NCBI RefSeq assembly: GCF_003344625.1
Contig: NZ_QPKJ02000002.1
Location: forward strand, 620,001-684,000
Reading direction: 5' to 3'
From: Solirubrobacter deserti
GTDB lineage: Bacteria > Actinomycetota > Thermoleophilia > Solirubrobacterales > Solirubrobacteraceae
Length of the DNA stretch: 64,000 nt
Part shown: piece after piece, positions 47,960 through 55,911 of the stretch
Layout: every line of letters begins with the position of its first letter
Numbering within the stretch: the stretch's first letter is position 1
Program-made: the position numbers and the translations under genes
The notes under the pieces: model-generated
What the model was told of the DNA's origin: nothing
Seen by the model: only the letters and a program-made list of their open reading frames with translations
Database searches by the model: none

Positions 47960-49704
47960 AGCCCGGCCACCTTCGCCTCGTTGAGGTAGACCTGGTCCAC
48001 GAGGCCCTTGGTCGCGATCTCGTGGTAGAGCGGGGAGCGCTCGAGCAGCTCGTCGTGGGACCCGCGCGCGATCACGCGCCCCTTCTCCAGCACGACGATG
48101 TCGTCGGCGAGCGCGATGGTGGAGAGCCGGTGCGCGATCACGAACGTCGTGCGGCCCTGCATCGCCTCGCGCAGCGCGGCCTTGATCTCGCGCTCGGTCG
48201 TGGCGTCGACCGACGAGGTGGCGTCGTCGAGCACGAGGATGCGCGGGTCGGCCAGCAGCGCCCGCGCGATCGCGATCCGCTGGCGCTGACCGCCGCTGAG
48301 CGTCAGCCCGCGCTCACCCACGCGCGTGTCGTAGCCGTCGGGCAGCTCGTCGATGAAGCCCGCGGCCTGCGCCCGCTCCGCCGCGTGCCGGATGTCCTCC
48401 AGGGACGCGTCCGGGCGCCCGTAGGCGATGTTGCCCGCGACGGTGTCGCTGAACAGGAACGGGTCGTCGTCGACGACCGCGATCTCGCGCCGCAGATCCA
48501 CGACGTCGACGGAGCGCACGTCGGCGCCGTCGATGGAGACGGTGCCGGACGTCGGGTCATACAGGCGCGAGAGCAGCTGGACGAGCGTCGTCTTGCCCGA
48601 GCCGGTCGCGCCCACGAGCGCCACGGTCGAGCCGGCCTCGACCGTCAGCGACACGTCCCGCAGCGCCTCCGGCCCGTTGCCGTAGCCGAAGGTGACGTCG
48701 CGCAACTCCACGCGGCCCCGCCCGTCCGGCATGGCCGCGTCGCCGGACACGATCGTCGGCTCGCGGTCGAGGATCTCGAACAGCCGCGCGCCCGACGCGG
48801 ACGCGCGCTGGGCCAGGCCGAGCGCGACGCCGAGCATCCGCATCGGCCCGATCATCATCAGCAGGTACGTGTAGAACGCGGTGAAGTCGCCGAGCGTCAG
48901 CGTCCCGTTGATCACCTGGCGCCCGCCGACGAGCAGGATCACGGCCAGGCCGAGGTTGGGCAGGAACGCGAGGAACGGGTTGTAGAACGCGCGCAGCCGC
49001 GTGGCCACCATCGACTGCTCGAACACGCGCGCGACGTTGCCCCGGAAGCGCGTGAGCTGGCGCGGCTCGGCCGCGAACGCCTTCACCACGCGCACGCCGG
49101 AGATGTTCTCCTCGACGTCCGCGGTGACCTCGGCGATCCGCTGCTGGACCTCCTGCAGCGCCGGCCGCGAGCGTCGCCCGTAGCGCGTCGCGACGACGAC
49201 CACGAACGGCACCGGGATCAGCGCCAGCGCGGCGAGGGCGGGGGAGAGGACGAACATCGCGACCGCGCCGAGCACGATCGTCAACCCCGATTGCAGGATG
49301 AAGACGAGCCCGTAGCCGAGGAAGAACCGCACCGAGGACAGGTCCACGGTCGCGCGCGACATCAGCTGCCCGGTCTGCTGGCCGGCGAAGAAGCCGAGCT
49401 CCAGCTTCTGCAGGTGCGCGTACAGCAGCGTGCGCAGGTCGTACTCGATCGCGAGCGAGACCTTGCCGGCGACCAGCCGGCGCGCCACCGAGAGCGCGAG
49501 CCGGCCGACCGCGACGCCGACGATCAGATAGGCCAGCGTGCGCAGCCCGTCGCGGTCGCCGGCGGAGATCTCGTCCACCGCGCGACCCGTCAGCCACGGG
49601 ATCGCAACGGTGCAGACCATCGCGGCCGCGGCCAGGATCAGCGACCAGACGACGCCCGCCTTGTAGGGGCGGAGGAATCCGAGGAGGCGACCAAAGGTGT
49701 GCAC
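47956..49704 (-). CDS. ABC exporter half-transporter, degenerate ATPase site subunit
   Basis: The product has 582 aa with a GTG start; TATCGT lies 9 nt upstream. It has a six-helix domain, then Walker A VALVGATGSGKTT, signature LSGGQRQ and Walker B ILVLDDATSSVD. The catalytic Glu after Walker B is replaced by Asp, as in the degenerate-site subunit of heterodimeric exporters of the TM287/288 type. The partner at 46136-47959 carries the intact Glu, so the pair should have one consensus and one degenerate ATP site. Confidence 0.92.
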   Translation of the reverse strand: MHTFGRLLGFLRPYKAGVVWSLILAAAAMVCTVAIPWLTGRAVDEISAGDRDGLRTLAYLIVGVAVGRLALSVARRLVAGKVSLAIEYDLRTLLYAHLQKLELGFFAGQQTGQLMSRATVDLSSVRFFLGYGLVFILQSGLTIVLGAVAMFVLSPALAALALIPVPFVVVVATRYGRRSRPALQEVQQRIAEVTADVEENISGVRVVKAFAAEPRQLTRFRGNVARVFEQSMVATRLRAFYNPFLAFLPNLGLAVILLVGGRQVINGTLTLGDFTAFYTYLLMMIGPMRMLGVALGLAQRASASGARLFEILDREPTIVSGDAAMPDGRGRVELRDVTFGYGNGPEALRDVSLTVEAGSTVALVGATGSGKTTLVQLLSRLYDPTSGTVSIDGADVRSVDVVDLRREIAVVDDDPFLFSDTVAGNIAYGRPDASLEDIRHAAERAQAAGFIDELPDGYDTRVGERGLTLSGGQRQRIAIARALLADPRILVLDDATSSVDATTEREIKAALREAMQGRTTFVIAHRLSTIALADDIVVLEKGRVIARGSHDELLERSPLYHEIATKGLVDQVYLNEAKVAGL

Positions 49705-49713
49705 GCAACTAAC

Positions 49714-49773
49714 ACGATAGGCGCCGCGCGGTCGGGGATCTGTGCGCTGTTAGTCCTAGGACCTGGTTACGAT
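49714..49773. promoter_or_regulatory. Divergent candidate promoters for the ABC exporter and a small gene
   Basis: On the minus strand, TATCGT (49719-49714) lies 9 nt before GTG 49704. On the plus strand, TACGAT (49768-49773) lies 9 nt before ATG 49783. Both fit the leaderless spacing. CCTAGG at 49755-49760 is a short palindrome between them. Confidence 0.4.
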
Positions 49774-49782
49774 GCCGGTCCG

Positions 49783-50079
49783 ATGACGGATCCGATCGCC
49801 CTTCGCAACCGTTTCGCGTACGTCAAAGGCGCGTGGGACGAGAACCTGCGCGGCGTCCCGTTCCCGTCCCTGGGCGAGGGCACCGCGGAGCAGAAGATCG
49901 AGCGCCTGGAGCTCGCGCTCGTGGACGAGATGCGCAGCCGCGCCACGCCGGAGTCGGCCGAGCAGGTCGCCGACGCGATGTGGGGCCTGGTCCACTCCCG
50001 CCCGGACAGCGATCCGGTCAAGCAGCGGGTGACCCAGCACCACGAGGACCTGGCGAAGCTGGGTCATCGCCGCCTCTAG
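49783..50079 (+). CDS. 98-aa protein of unknown function
   Basis: The start at ATG 49783 is supported by TACGAT 9 nt upstream. The protein is soluble and mostly helical with mixed charge. It begins MTDPIALRNRFAYVKGAWD and has a helix-rich middle (KIERLELALVDEMRSR). A His/Arg-rich end follows. No family is recognised. It is the only gene in the divergent arm opposite the ABC exporter. Confidence 0.65.
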   Translation: MTDPIALRNRFAYVKGAWDENLRGVPFPSLGEGTAEQKIERLELALVDEMRSRATPESAEQVADAMWGLVHSRPDSDPVKQRVTQHHEDLAKLGHRRL

Positions 50080-50183
50080 GTTCGAACCCGGCGCAGCGCG
50101 CCACCGGCATCGGCGGGTACTTCACGTACCCCGGCTCGCCCGCGAGTCCGCGCTCGCACATGGAGAAGACCGACCCGCGCGTG

Positions 50184-50217
50184 TTGCGGATCACGCGCTG
50201 ACGCGCGCAATCCGCAC
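50184..50217. terminator. Imperfect hairpin between convergent genes
   Basis: TGCGGAT (50185-50191) pairs with ATCCGCA (50210-50216), and the inner arms are G+C-rich with two mismatches. It lies in the 150-bp gap between the 98-aa gene and the convergent membrane protein. No T-tract. A short arginine-rich frame in this gap was judged non-coding. Confidence 0.35.
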
Positions 50218-50229
50218 AGAGGCCGAAGC

Positions 50230-51207
50230 TCAGGAGCGCTTGGGTGGGTGGAGGATGAAGCGGACCATCCCGGTCATGGGGTCGATGACCTGGGCCTCGG
50301 CGAGGAAGCGGTTGGAGCGGGTCAGCCCGTCGATCGTCGCCTTGTCGGCCTCCGTGAGCGTCTTCTCGTTCGGAGCCTGCGCCGCCAACGTCGCGCCAAG
50401 CGGCACCTCCAGCTCGGCCCTGAGGTCACCCGGGCGGAAGAAGACGACCTGGTTGGTCGGTGGCGTCGCGGAGGGCGTGGCCGTCGGGGTCGGCGTCGCC
50501 GTCGCCGCGGCCTTGCCGGCGCCCGGGGTAGGCATCGCCTTCGGCTCCTCCGGCGGCGGCGGCGGGGTCCGGACCATCACCATCTCCGCCTCCGGCAGGT
50601 AGCGGAACGTGTAGAGGGCCAGCTCGAGCGCCTCGCGCTGCAGGACCATGCCGCGGTTCTCCGACCGCTTGCCCACCGTGATCGCGCCGCCCGGGCCCAT
50701 CCCGTCCAGCACGTACAGCACGCCGGGGCCGGTCATCTCGGTCATCGCGCTGGTGGCGACGGCGCTCATCTCGTACGGGGCGGCACCCGACGGGAACGGC
50801 ACGGCCTTCACATTGACCAGCACGTCGCCGTTCGGGTGCGTGTACTGCACCTTGACCTTGTCGGCGATCTGCTGCGCACCCTCGGCGAGCGAGTGGTCGT
50901 CCGGCTCCCAGGCCGACCAGTTCGGATGCAGGCCGTAGTCGTCGTCGCCGCCGGCGTGGCCGAACGCGAAGATCGCGACCACGATCGCGATCGAGCCGAG
51001 CACGACGCCGCCGAGCGCGCCGGCGAGGAAGCCGAAGCGGTTGCGGTACTGGGTCGGCGGGAGCGCGCGCTTCTCGACCTTGGGCGGCGGGGTGTCGTGC
51101 TGCTCGGCGGGGGACTCCGGCGGCAGCTCGACGAACCGGTGGGTCTGGGTGCCCTCGGGGTCGGGGCGGCCGGCCGGTGACGGCGGCGGGATCAGATCAC
51201 GGGCCAT
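50230..51207 (-). CDS. Single-pass membrane protein with Pro-rich ends, paired with the FtsH-like gene
   Basis: The product has 325 aa. Residues of about 1-50 are Pro/Glu-rich and cytosolic; one membrane helix lies at about 60-82 (LAGALGGVVLGSIAIVVAIF). The extracytoplasmic part is about 170 residues with a mixed alpha/beta pattern. It is followed by a Thr/Pro linker (ATPTPTATPSATPP) and a last 70 residues that look folded. No family recognised. The ATG at 51207 overlaps the FtsH-like gene by 16 bp, so it is probably a partner, adaptor or substrate of that protease. Confidence 0.7.
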   Translation of the reverse strand: MARDLIPPPSPAGRPDPEGTQTHRFVELPPESPAEQHDTPPPKVEKRALPPTQYRNRFGFLAGALGGVVLGSIAIVVAIFAFGHAGGDDDYGLHPNWSAWEPDDHSLAEGAQQIADKVKVQYTHPNGDVLVNVKAVPFPSGAAPYEMSAVATSAMTEMTGPGVLYVLDGMGPGGAITVGKRSENRGMVLQREALELALYTFRYLPEAEMVMVRTPPPPPEEPKAMPTPGAGKAAATATPTPTATPSATPPTNQVVFFRPGDLRAELEVPLGATLAAQAPNEKTLTEADKATIDGLTRSNRFLAEAQVIDPMTGMVRFILHPPKRS

Positions 51208-53561
51208 GCGTTCTCGTCCATCACGTCGATTTCGGGCTTGCGCAGGCGCACGCCGTTGAGCAGGTCGACCACGTCGTCGCCGTAGAGCTCGGTCGCCTCG
51301 ACGAGACGGTCGGCGACCGCTTCGACGGCGTCCTTGTTCACGCGGATCGTGTTCCAGGCGATCACGAAGCACTGGCCCAGCAGGCCGGCGACCTGGTCGC
51401 GCTTGACGCGGTCGCCGAACGTGCTGTCGAAGCCGCTCGGCGAGCGGTGCATGAGCTGGTTGCCGATCCGCTGGAAGCGCTGCGTGACGCGCTCCTCCTC
51501 CTTCTCGCGCTCGTCGCGGTCCGCGATCCGGTCCGACAGGTCGATCGTGGCCGGCGACATCCCGGAGTAGCTGACCATGTGCGCGGCGTGCATCGTCACC
51601 GAGTGCAGGTCGCCGCCGACGCCGGTCGTGTTCTGGCCGTAGAAGATCAGCTCGGCGCCGTAGGAGCCGAGCGTCCAGATCAGGTTGCCGATCTCCTCCG
51701 AGCGCCAGGCGACGAAGCGGTCCTCGATCGAGGCCATCTGGTGGTGGCCGCCGCTGGAGCCGCGGCGCTTGATCGACAGCCGCGTGGACATCCCGTTGTC
51801 CATGTAGAGGTGGCCGCAGACGGCGTGGCCGGCCTCGTGGATCGCGATCGAGCGGCTCTCGTGCGGCGCGTACTTCTGGCCGATGGCGACGCCCGCCTCG
51901 ACCGTCGTCATCGCCTCCAGGATGTCCTGGCGGCCGAACACGGGCCGCCCGTCCGAGTGCGCGTAGGTCAGCGCGAGCGAGCAGACCTGGTCGATCATCG
52001 CGGGCGAGTAGCCGGACGTGATGCGGGCGAGCTCGTCGCGCGCCTTCGGCGTGTCCAGCGACGGCTCGTGCGCGACCTTCTTGATGTAGAGGTCGAAGAC
52101 GTCGCGCCGGTCCTCCCACGTGGGCGTGCGGAAGAAGATGTGGCGGCCCATGCGGCCCGGGCGGACAAGTGCGGGATCGAGCGCCTCCAGCGGCACGTTG
52201 CAGGCGCCGATGAAGTAGATCTGCTCCTCGCGCGGCTTCGGCGGCTTGATCCGGATCCGCTTGCCGAACACCTTCTGCGGGACGATGTACATGGCGTCCA
52301 GGAAGGTGTTGAACTTCTTGGTCAGGAACTTCTTGCGCAGCGGCGGCTCGTCGATGCCGTCCATCACGACCAGCAGCTGGTTGAGCGCCTGGGAGCCCAT
52401 GCCCATGCCGCCCATGCCGGGGATGATGTTGTAGACGCGCTCGAGCGCCGGCGGCAGGAAGCGGCGCTTGGGCTCGGCGCGCAGTTCGAACAGGCGGTCC
52501 CGCCACTGCTTGGTCTCCAGCACGAGGTCGCCGTCCCACGTCAGCGCGCCCCAGTCGCCGAAGAACAGCTCGTCGTGGACGGAGCTGCGCTCGTAGGGCT
52601 GGAAGCCGGAGCCGAGCGAGGCGCGGCGCATGCCGACGGCGTCGATCTCGTCGATGAAGACGATGCACTGGCCGCCCCACTTGGCGGCGAGCTTCTTGGC
52701 CTTGCGGGCCATGTAGCGCACCAGCAGCGCGTCCATGCCCATGAACATCTGCTGGAAGCCCGAGCCCGGGATGGTCACGAACGGGCAGTTGAAGGAGGTG
52801 GCGATGGCCTTGCTGAGCATCGTCTTGCCCGTGCCGGGTGGGCCGAGGAAGAGCACGCCGCGCTCGCGCTTGCCGCCCGCCTTCTCGAACTCCTCACCGG
52901 ACTGCCACAGCGAGACGACCCGGCGGATCTCCTCCTTGGCCTCGGCCTGGCCGCGGACGTCGTCGAGCTTGACGCCCCAGTCCGCGTCGCCGGGCTCATA
53001 GCCCTTGATCTGCTGGATCGAGAAGAAGAACAGCGGGCCGAAGAGGATCAGCAGGTTCACGAAGAACAGGAAGAAGCCGATCACGGCGTACATCGCGATC
53101 ATCGGCGAGTAGCGGTCGAACCACGCGCCCATCTTGTCCCAGCCGGCGGCGAGCGACCACTCGCCGGCGGCCGCCATCGCGATCAGGAAGATCAGCGAGA
53201 GAGAGATCGCCAGCCACGTGGTGCGGCGGTACTTGGTCTTCCAATACCAGTGGCGCCGGCGCGAGACCACGTCCTGCCGGCGCAGCTCGTCGTCCGCGCC
53301 GTAGAGCGCCGGGAACGGCACGAGCTTGTGCGCGAGCACGTCGACGCCGCCGCGGAAGATCGCGATCCCCGCCAGCGCGCCCAGGATCGCCCACGGGATC
53401 GCCCAGCCCAGCCGGTAGTGGAGCAGCGCGAACGTCGCCGGGGAGGTGAAGACCGCGACGACCGTTGCCAGACGTCCGAGCTTGCGCCACTCGCTGGCCA
53501 GCGAGAGCGCCGAATCATTGACCCCGCCGCCGATCGCTCGGCGACCCTCTTCCTCGTTCAC
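51192..53561 (-). CDS. FtsH-like AAA+ membrane zinc protease with large AAA inserts
   Basis: The product has 789 aa from GTG 53561, chosen because TACAAT lies 8 nt upstream; an ATG at 53609 would add 16 residues. About four N-terminal membrane helices precede the AAA domain: GPPGTGKT (Walker A), CIVFIDEIDAVG (Walker B), LDPALVRPGRMGR (second region of homology). The protease has HEAGH and the third-ligand block GGDLHSVTMHAAHMVSYSG. Compared with canonical FtsH there are two extra segments in the AAA domain: about 75 residues between Walker B and LNQLLVVMDG, and about 45 between MDG and ACN. It should degrade membrane or unfolded proteins with ATP. Confidence 0.88.
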   Translation of the reverse strand: MNEEEGRRAIGGGVNDSALSLASEWRKLGRLATVVAVFTSPATFALLHYRLGWAIPWAILGALAGIAIFRGGVDVLAHKLVPFPALYGADDELRRQDVVSRRRHWYWKTKYRRTTWLAISLSLIFLIAMAAAGEWSLAAGWDKMGAWFDRYSPMIAMYAVIGFFLFFVNLLILFGPLFFFSIQQIKGYEPGDADWGVKLDDVRGQAEAKEEIRRVVSLWQSGEEFEKAGGKRERGVLFLGPPGTGKTMLSKAIATSFNCPFVTIPGSGFQQMFMGMDALLVRYMARKAKKLAAKWGGQCIVFIDEIDAVGMRRASLGSGFQPYERSSVHDELFFGDWGALTWDGDLVLETKQWRDRLFELRAEPKRRFLPPALERVYNIIPGMGGMGMGSQALNQLLVVMDGIDEPPLRKKFLTKKFNTFLDAMYIVPQKVFGKRIRIKPPKPREEQIYFIGACNVPLEALDPALVRPGRMGRHIFFRTPTWEDRRDVFDLYIKKVAHEPSLDTPKARDELARITSGYSPAMIDQVCSLALTYAHSDGRPVFGRQDILEAMTTVEAGVAIGQKYAPHESRSIAIHEAGHAVCGHLYMDNGMSTRLSIKRRGSSGGHHQMASIEDRFVAWRSEEIGNLIWTLGSYGAELIFYGQNTTGVGGDLHSVTMHAAHMVSYSGMSPATIDLSDRIADRDEREKEEERVTQRFQRIGNQLMHRSPSGFDSTFGDRVKRDQVAGLLGQCFVIAWNTIRVNKDAVEAVADRLVEATELYGDDVVDLLNGVRLRKPEIDVMDENAWPVI

Positions 53562-53569
53562 GACCCGGG

Positions 53570-53575
53570 ATTGTA
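53570..53575 (-). promoter_or_regulatory. -10 element (TACAAT) of the FtsH-like operon
   Basis: TACAAT on the minus strand is one mismatch from TATAAT and lies 8 nt before GTG 53561. It lies inside the longer reading frame from 53609, which argues that the shorter start is the real one. Confidence 0.5.
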
Positions 53576-53615
53576 AGCCTGGACACCTGGACCGGAAGTC
53601 CTGGTCCACCCGCCT

Positions 53616-54761
53616 TTAGGACAGATTCTCCTGCAGCGCGAGAACCCGCGCGGCGGAGGTCCGGACGCGCTCCCGGAACGCCTTGGACCGCTTGGCTTCG
53701 GCCTCCAGCGCCCGGAACGCACGCAGCCAGGAGCCCTGGCCCGTCGTGAGCACGATGTCGTTGCCCGCGCGGATGGAGCGGACGGCGATCTGCTCCGTGC
53801 TGCCGGTCGCCCGGACCGACGCGGCCTCGATCGAGTCGGTGATCACGACGCCCTGGAACTTGAGCTCCTTGCGCAGCAGGTCCTCGAGGATGCGACTCGA
53901 CTGGCCGGCGATCCGGTCCGGGTCCAGGCGCGGGTAGCGCGCGTTGGAGCTCATGATCAGCGGGACCTTCGCGGCGATCGCGGCCTTGAACGGGGCGAGG
54001 TCGGCGGTCGTGGGCGCGCCGGCGATGCTCGCCGACCCGTAGTCGGTGTTCGTCGTCGCGCCGCCGAGGCCCGGGAAGTGCTTGGCCGTTGCCGCGACGC
54101 CGCCCGCCCGCCAGCCCTCGACCGCCGCCTTGGTCGCGCGCGCGACCGCGTTCGGGTCGGTCGAGAACGCGCGCCCGCGCATCGCCGAGGCGGCGCTCGT
54201 CGGCACGTCCGCGACCGGCGCGAACGAGACGTTGAGCCCGTGCGCCTTCAGCGCCTGCGCGGCGGCCTTCGCGTCGCGGCCCGGCACCTGGCCGGCCTGC
54301 CCCGAGGCCGGCGGCGCCCACGCGATGCGGCGCACCTCGCCGCCCTCCTGGTCGGTGGAGACGATCGGCGTCGCGTCCGGGCTCGCCCGCCGCAGCTGCC
54401 GCGTGAGGCGCTTGAGCTGCGCGGCGTCCGTGATGTTGTCCTTGAACAGGATCGCGCCGGACGTCCAGCGCTTGCGCAGCGCGTTGCGCACGTAGGCGGG
54501 CGCCGTCGTCCCCTGGAAGCGCAGGACGATCAACTGGCCGACCTGCTGCTTGAGCGTGAGCTCGTCGACGGGCTGCTCGCCGGGCGCGGACGTCGCGGAC
54601 GGTGTGGGGGTCGGCGTGGAGGCTCTGACGACGTCGCGTACCTCTCGCACCGTGGGCGCCTCCTCGTCGCCCGCGCCGATCGCGACGCCGGCGAAGAGCG
54701 CGACCGCCGCGGCGGAGGCGACCGCCACGCGGCGGCGGCGAACAGCGGTCGGCGACGGCAC
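53616..54761 (-). CDS. Secreted glycoside hydrolase family 3-like protein (NagZ-type)
   Basis: The product has 381 aa with a GTG start; TACCCT lies 7 nt upstream. The N-terminus has a signal or membrane anchor (VAVASAAAVALFAGVAIGAG), then a Thr/Pro linker. The GH3 barrel shows LTLKQQVGQLIVLRF, VSTDQEGGEVRR, VSFAPVADV, AKHFPGLGG and GVVITDSIEA, whose Asp is the nucleophile. NagZ enzymes normally have KHFPGHG and a following Asp-Ser-His general-acid loop; here the His of KHFPGHG is Leu and the loop reads NTDYGSAS. It may act on peptidoglycan GlcNAc linkages with altered chemistry, or only bind them. Confidence 0.85.
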   Translation of the reverse strand: MPSPTAVRRRRVAVASAAAVALFAGVAIGAGDEEAPTVREVRDVVRASTPTPTPSATSAPGEQPVDELTLKQQVGQLIVLRFQGTTAPAYVRNALRKRWTSGAILFKDNITDAAQLKRLTRQLRRASPDATPIVSTDQEGGEVRRIAWAPPASGQAGQVPGRDAKAAAQALKAHGLNVSFAPVADVPTSAASAMRGRAFSTDPNAVARATKAAVEGWRAGGVAATAKHFPGLGGATTNTDYGSASIAGAPTTADLAPFKAAIAAKVPLIMSSNARYPRLDPDRIAGQSSRILEDLLRKELKFQGVVITDSIEAASVRATGSTEQIAVRSIRAGNDIVLTTGQGSWLRAFRALEAEAKRSKAFRERVRTSAARVLALQENLS

Positions 54762-54768
54762 GCCCCTC

Positions 54769-54811
54769 AGGGTACGAGCGTTCGGTTGGTCAACCAGTGG
54801 TTGACCAACCG
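54769..54811 (-). promoter_or_regulatory. Promoter with 29-bp palindromic operator candidate
   Basis: TACCCT (54774-54769, minus strand) is a -10 candidate 7 nt before GTG 54761. Immediately upstream, CGGTTGGTCAACCA (54783-54796) and TGGTTGACCAACCG (54798-54811) form a perfect 14-bp dyad around one base, covering the expected -35. Each half is itself a near-palindrome (GGTTG...CAACC). This looks like a dimer-of-dimers repressor site. Confidence 0.5.
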
Positions 54812-54812
54812 A

Positions 54813-55103
54813 TCACTCGCGCGTCGGCGCGTCCTTCCACGCGCGGTACTTCTCGCGCTGGCACGCGCCGCACGGGCGGTATCCGGCCGCGATCGCGGCC
54901 GCCTCGTCCGCGAAGAACACGCGGTGCTTGGGCTCGAAGCCGCGGCGGAGGAAGGACAGCGCCACCGGGCAGTCGAGGCGGCCGTACACGCGTGTGCGCG
55001 CATGGCCGCCGAGCAGGCCGGGCGTCTCGCTCTCGTAGAGCGCGCCGTCCGGCCCGAGCAGCTTGTAGGTCTCAGGCGTCCTGGGGGGTCTTGAACTCGC
55101 CAC
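54813..55103 (-). CDS. Ada-type metal-binding domain protein
   Basis: The product has 96 aa with a GTG start at 55103, overlapping the upstream VOC gene by 32 bp. RLDCPVAL, then AAIAAGYRPCGACQREKYRAW matches the four-Cys zinc domain of Ada (here three Cys are obvious, with His in FEPKHRVFF a possible ligand). In Ada this zinc site repairs DNA methyl-phosphotriesters, but many stand-alone versions exist without methyltransferase domains. The role here is unknown. Confidence 0.7.
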   Translation of the reverse strand: MASSRPPRTPETYKLLGPDGALYESETPGLLGGHARTRVYGRLDCPVALSFLRRGFEPKHRVFFADEAAAIAAGYRPCGACQREKYRAWKDAPTRE

Positions 55104-55479
55104 CGTCGATCAGCTCGATCCTGTATCCGTCCGGGTCCTGGACGAAGCAGATGCGGCCGATCTCAGGGCGCCCGCCGGGGTGGAAGGGCGGCTTCTCGGG
55201 CTCGACACCGATCTTCGCCAGCTCACCGAGCAACGCGTCGAGGTCGTCGACTGTGAGGGCGATGTGGTTGTAGCCGTCGCCGAGGTCGTAGGGCTCCTCA
55301 CGGCCGATGTTGACCGTGAGCTCGAGCGTGTCGGCGTCGCCCGGCAGGCCCATGTAGATGTTGTACGCGGTCTCGAACTGCAGCTTGCCGCGGCGCTCGT
55401 AGCCGAGGGCCTCGTAGAAGGCGACCGACGCGTCGGGATCGAGCACCCGGACGCACGTGTGGACATAACGCTTGGGCAT
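55072..55479 (-). CDS. gloA: VOC-family protein, glyoxalase I-like
   Basis: The product has 135 aa; TACTGT lies 8 nt before ATG 55479. It has two beta-alpha-beta-beta-beta modules with ligand-like residues: His near the N-terminus (YVHTCVRVLDPDASVAFY), Glu in TLELTVN, His in GYNHIALTVDD and Glu in YRIELID. This is the four-ligand glyoxalase I pattern, so lactoylthiol lyase activity is likely. The thiol co-substrate in this organism is unknown. Confidence 0.85.
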   Translation of the reverse strand: MPKRYVHTCVRVLDPDASVAFYEALGYERRGKLQFETAYNIYMGLPGDADTLELTVNIGREEPYDLGDGYNHIALTVDDLDALLGELAKIGVEPEKPPFHPGGRPEIGRICFVQDPDGYRIELIDGGEFKTPQDA

Positions 55480-55487
55480 CGAGGCTC

Positions 55488-55493
55488 ACAGTA
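55488..55493 (-). promoter_or_regulatory. Candidate -10 element (TACTGT)
   Basis: TACTGT on the minus strand lies 8 nt upstream of ATG 55479, without a Shine-Dalgarno. Confidence 0.4.
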
Positions 55494-55566
55494 CGGCAGG
55501 ACGCGATTGAGACGTCTCGAACCGGGGGACTGTCAGCTTCTAAACACTCCCGCGACAGGAGCAGCC

Positions 55567-55911
55567 GTGCATGGCTTGGGCCTGATGATCGAAGAGCTGG
55601 ATGCCGGTGCCGTCCGGATCGCGCTCCGTGGCGAGCTCGACCTGGCCCACGCCTACACGTTCGACGATGAGCTGCGGCGGGTGGAGGGCGCGCGGCCGAG
55701 CTGCGTCGTGCTCGATCTGCGGGAGCTGACCTTCCTGGACTCGTGCGGCCTCGCGCGGCTGCTGGCGGCCCGCCGGCGGGCGCGCCGCGGCGGCCACCGG
55801 CTGCTGCTCGTGCGCGGGCCGGCGGCCGTGCAGCGGCTGTTCGCGTTGTCCGCGGTCGACGAGGCGTTCGAGATGGTCAGCGAGGTACCTGAGACACTGA
55901 TGGCACGGTGA
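55567..55911 (+). CDS. STAS-domain protein (anti-sigma factor antagonist type)
   Basis: The product has 114 aa. The GTG at 55567 is chosen because AGGAG (55557-55561) lies 5 nt upstream. The fold is a single STAS domain: IALRGELDLAHAYTF, then CVVLDLRELTFLDSCGLARLL. The Asp-Ser pair in LDSCG is the site phosphorylated by anti-sigma kinases in SpoIIAA-like proteins. It probably takes part in a partner-switching cascade; no kinase or sigma factor is nearby. The stop overlaps the next GTG (GTGA). Confidence 0.85.
   Translation: MHGLGLMIEELDAGAVRIALRGELDLAHAYTFDDELRRVEGARPSCVVLDLRELTFLDSCGLARLLAARRRARRGGHRLLLVRGPAAVQRLFALSAVDEAFEMVSEVPETLMAR

Noticed and set aside
50080-50201. Short plus-strand frame ending at 50201 (after the 98-aa gene)
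   Set aside because: No start codon with -10 or Shine-Dalgarno support, and the stretch overlaps a hairpin between convergent genes.
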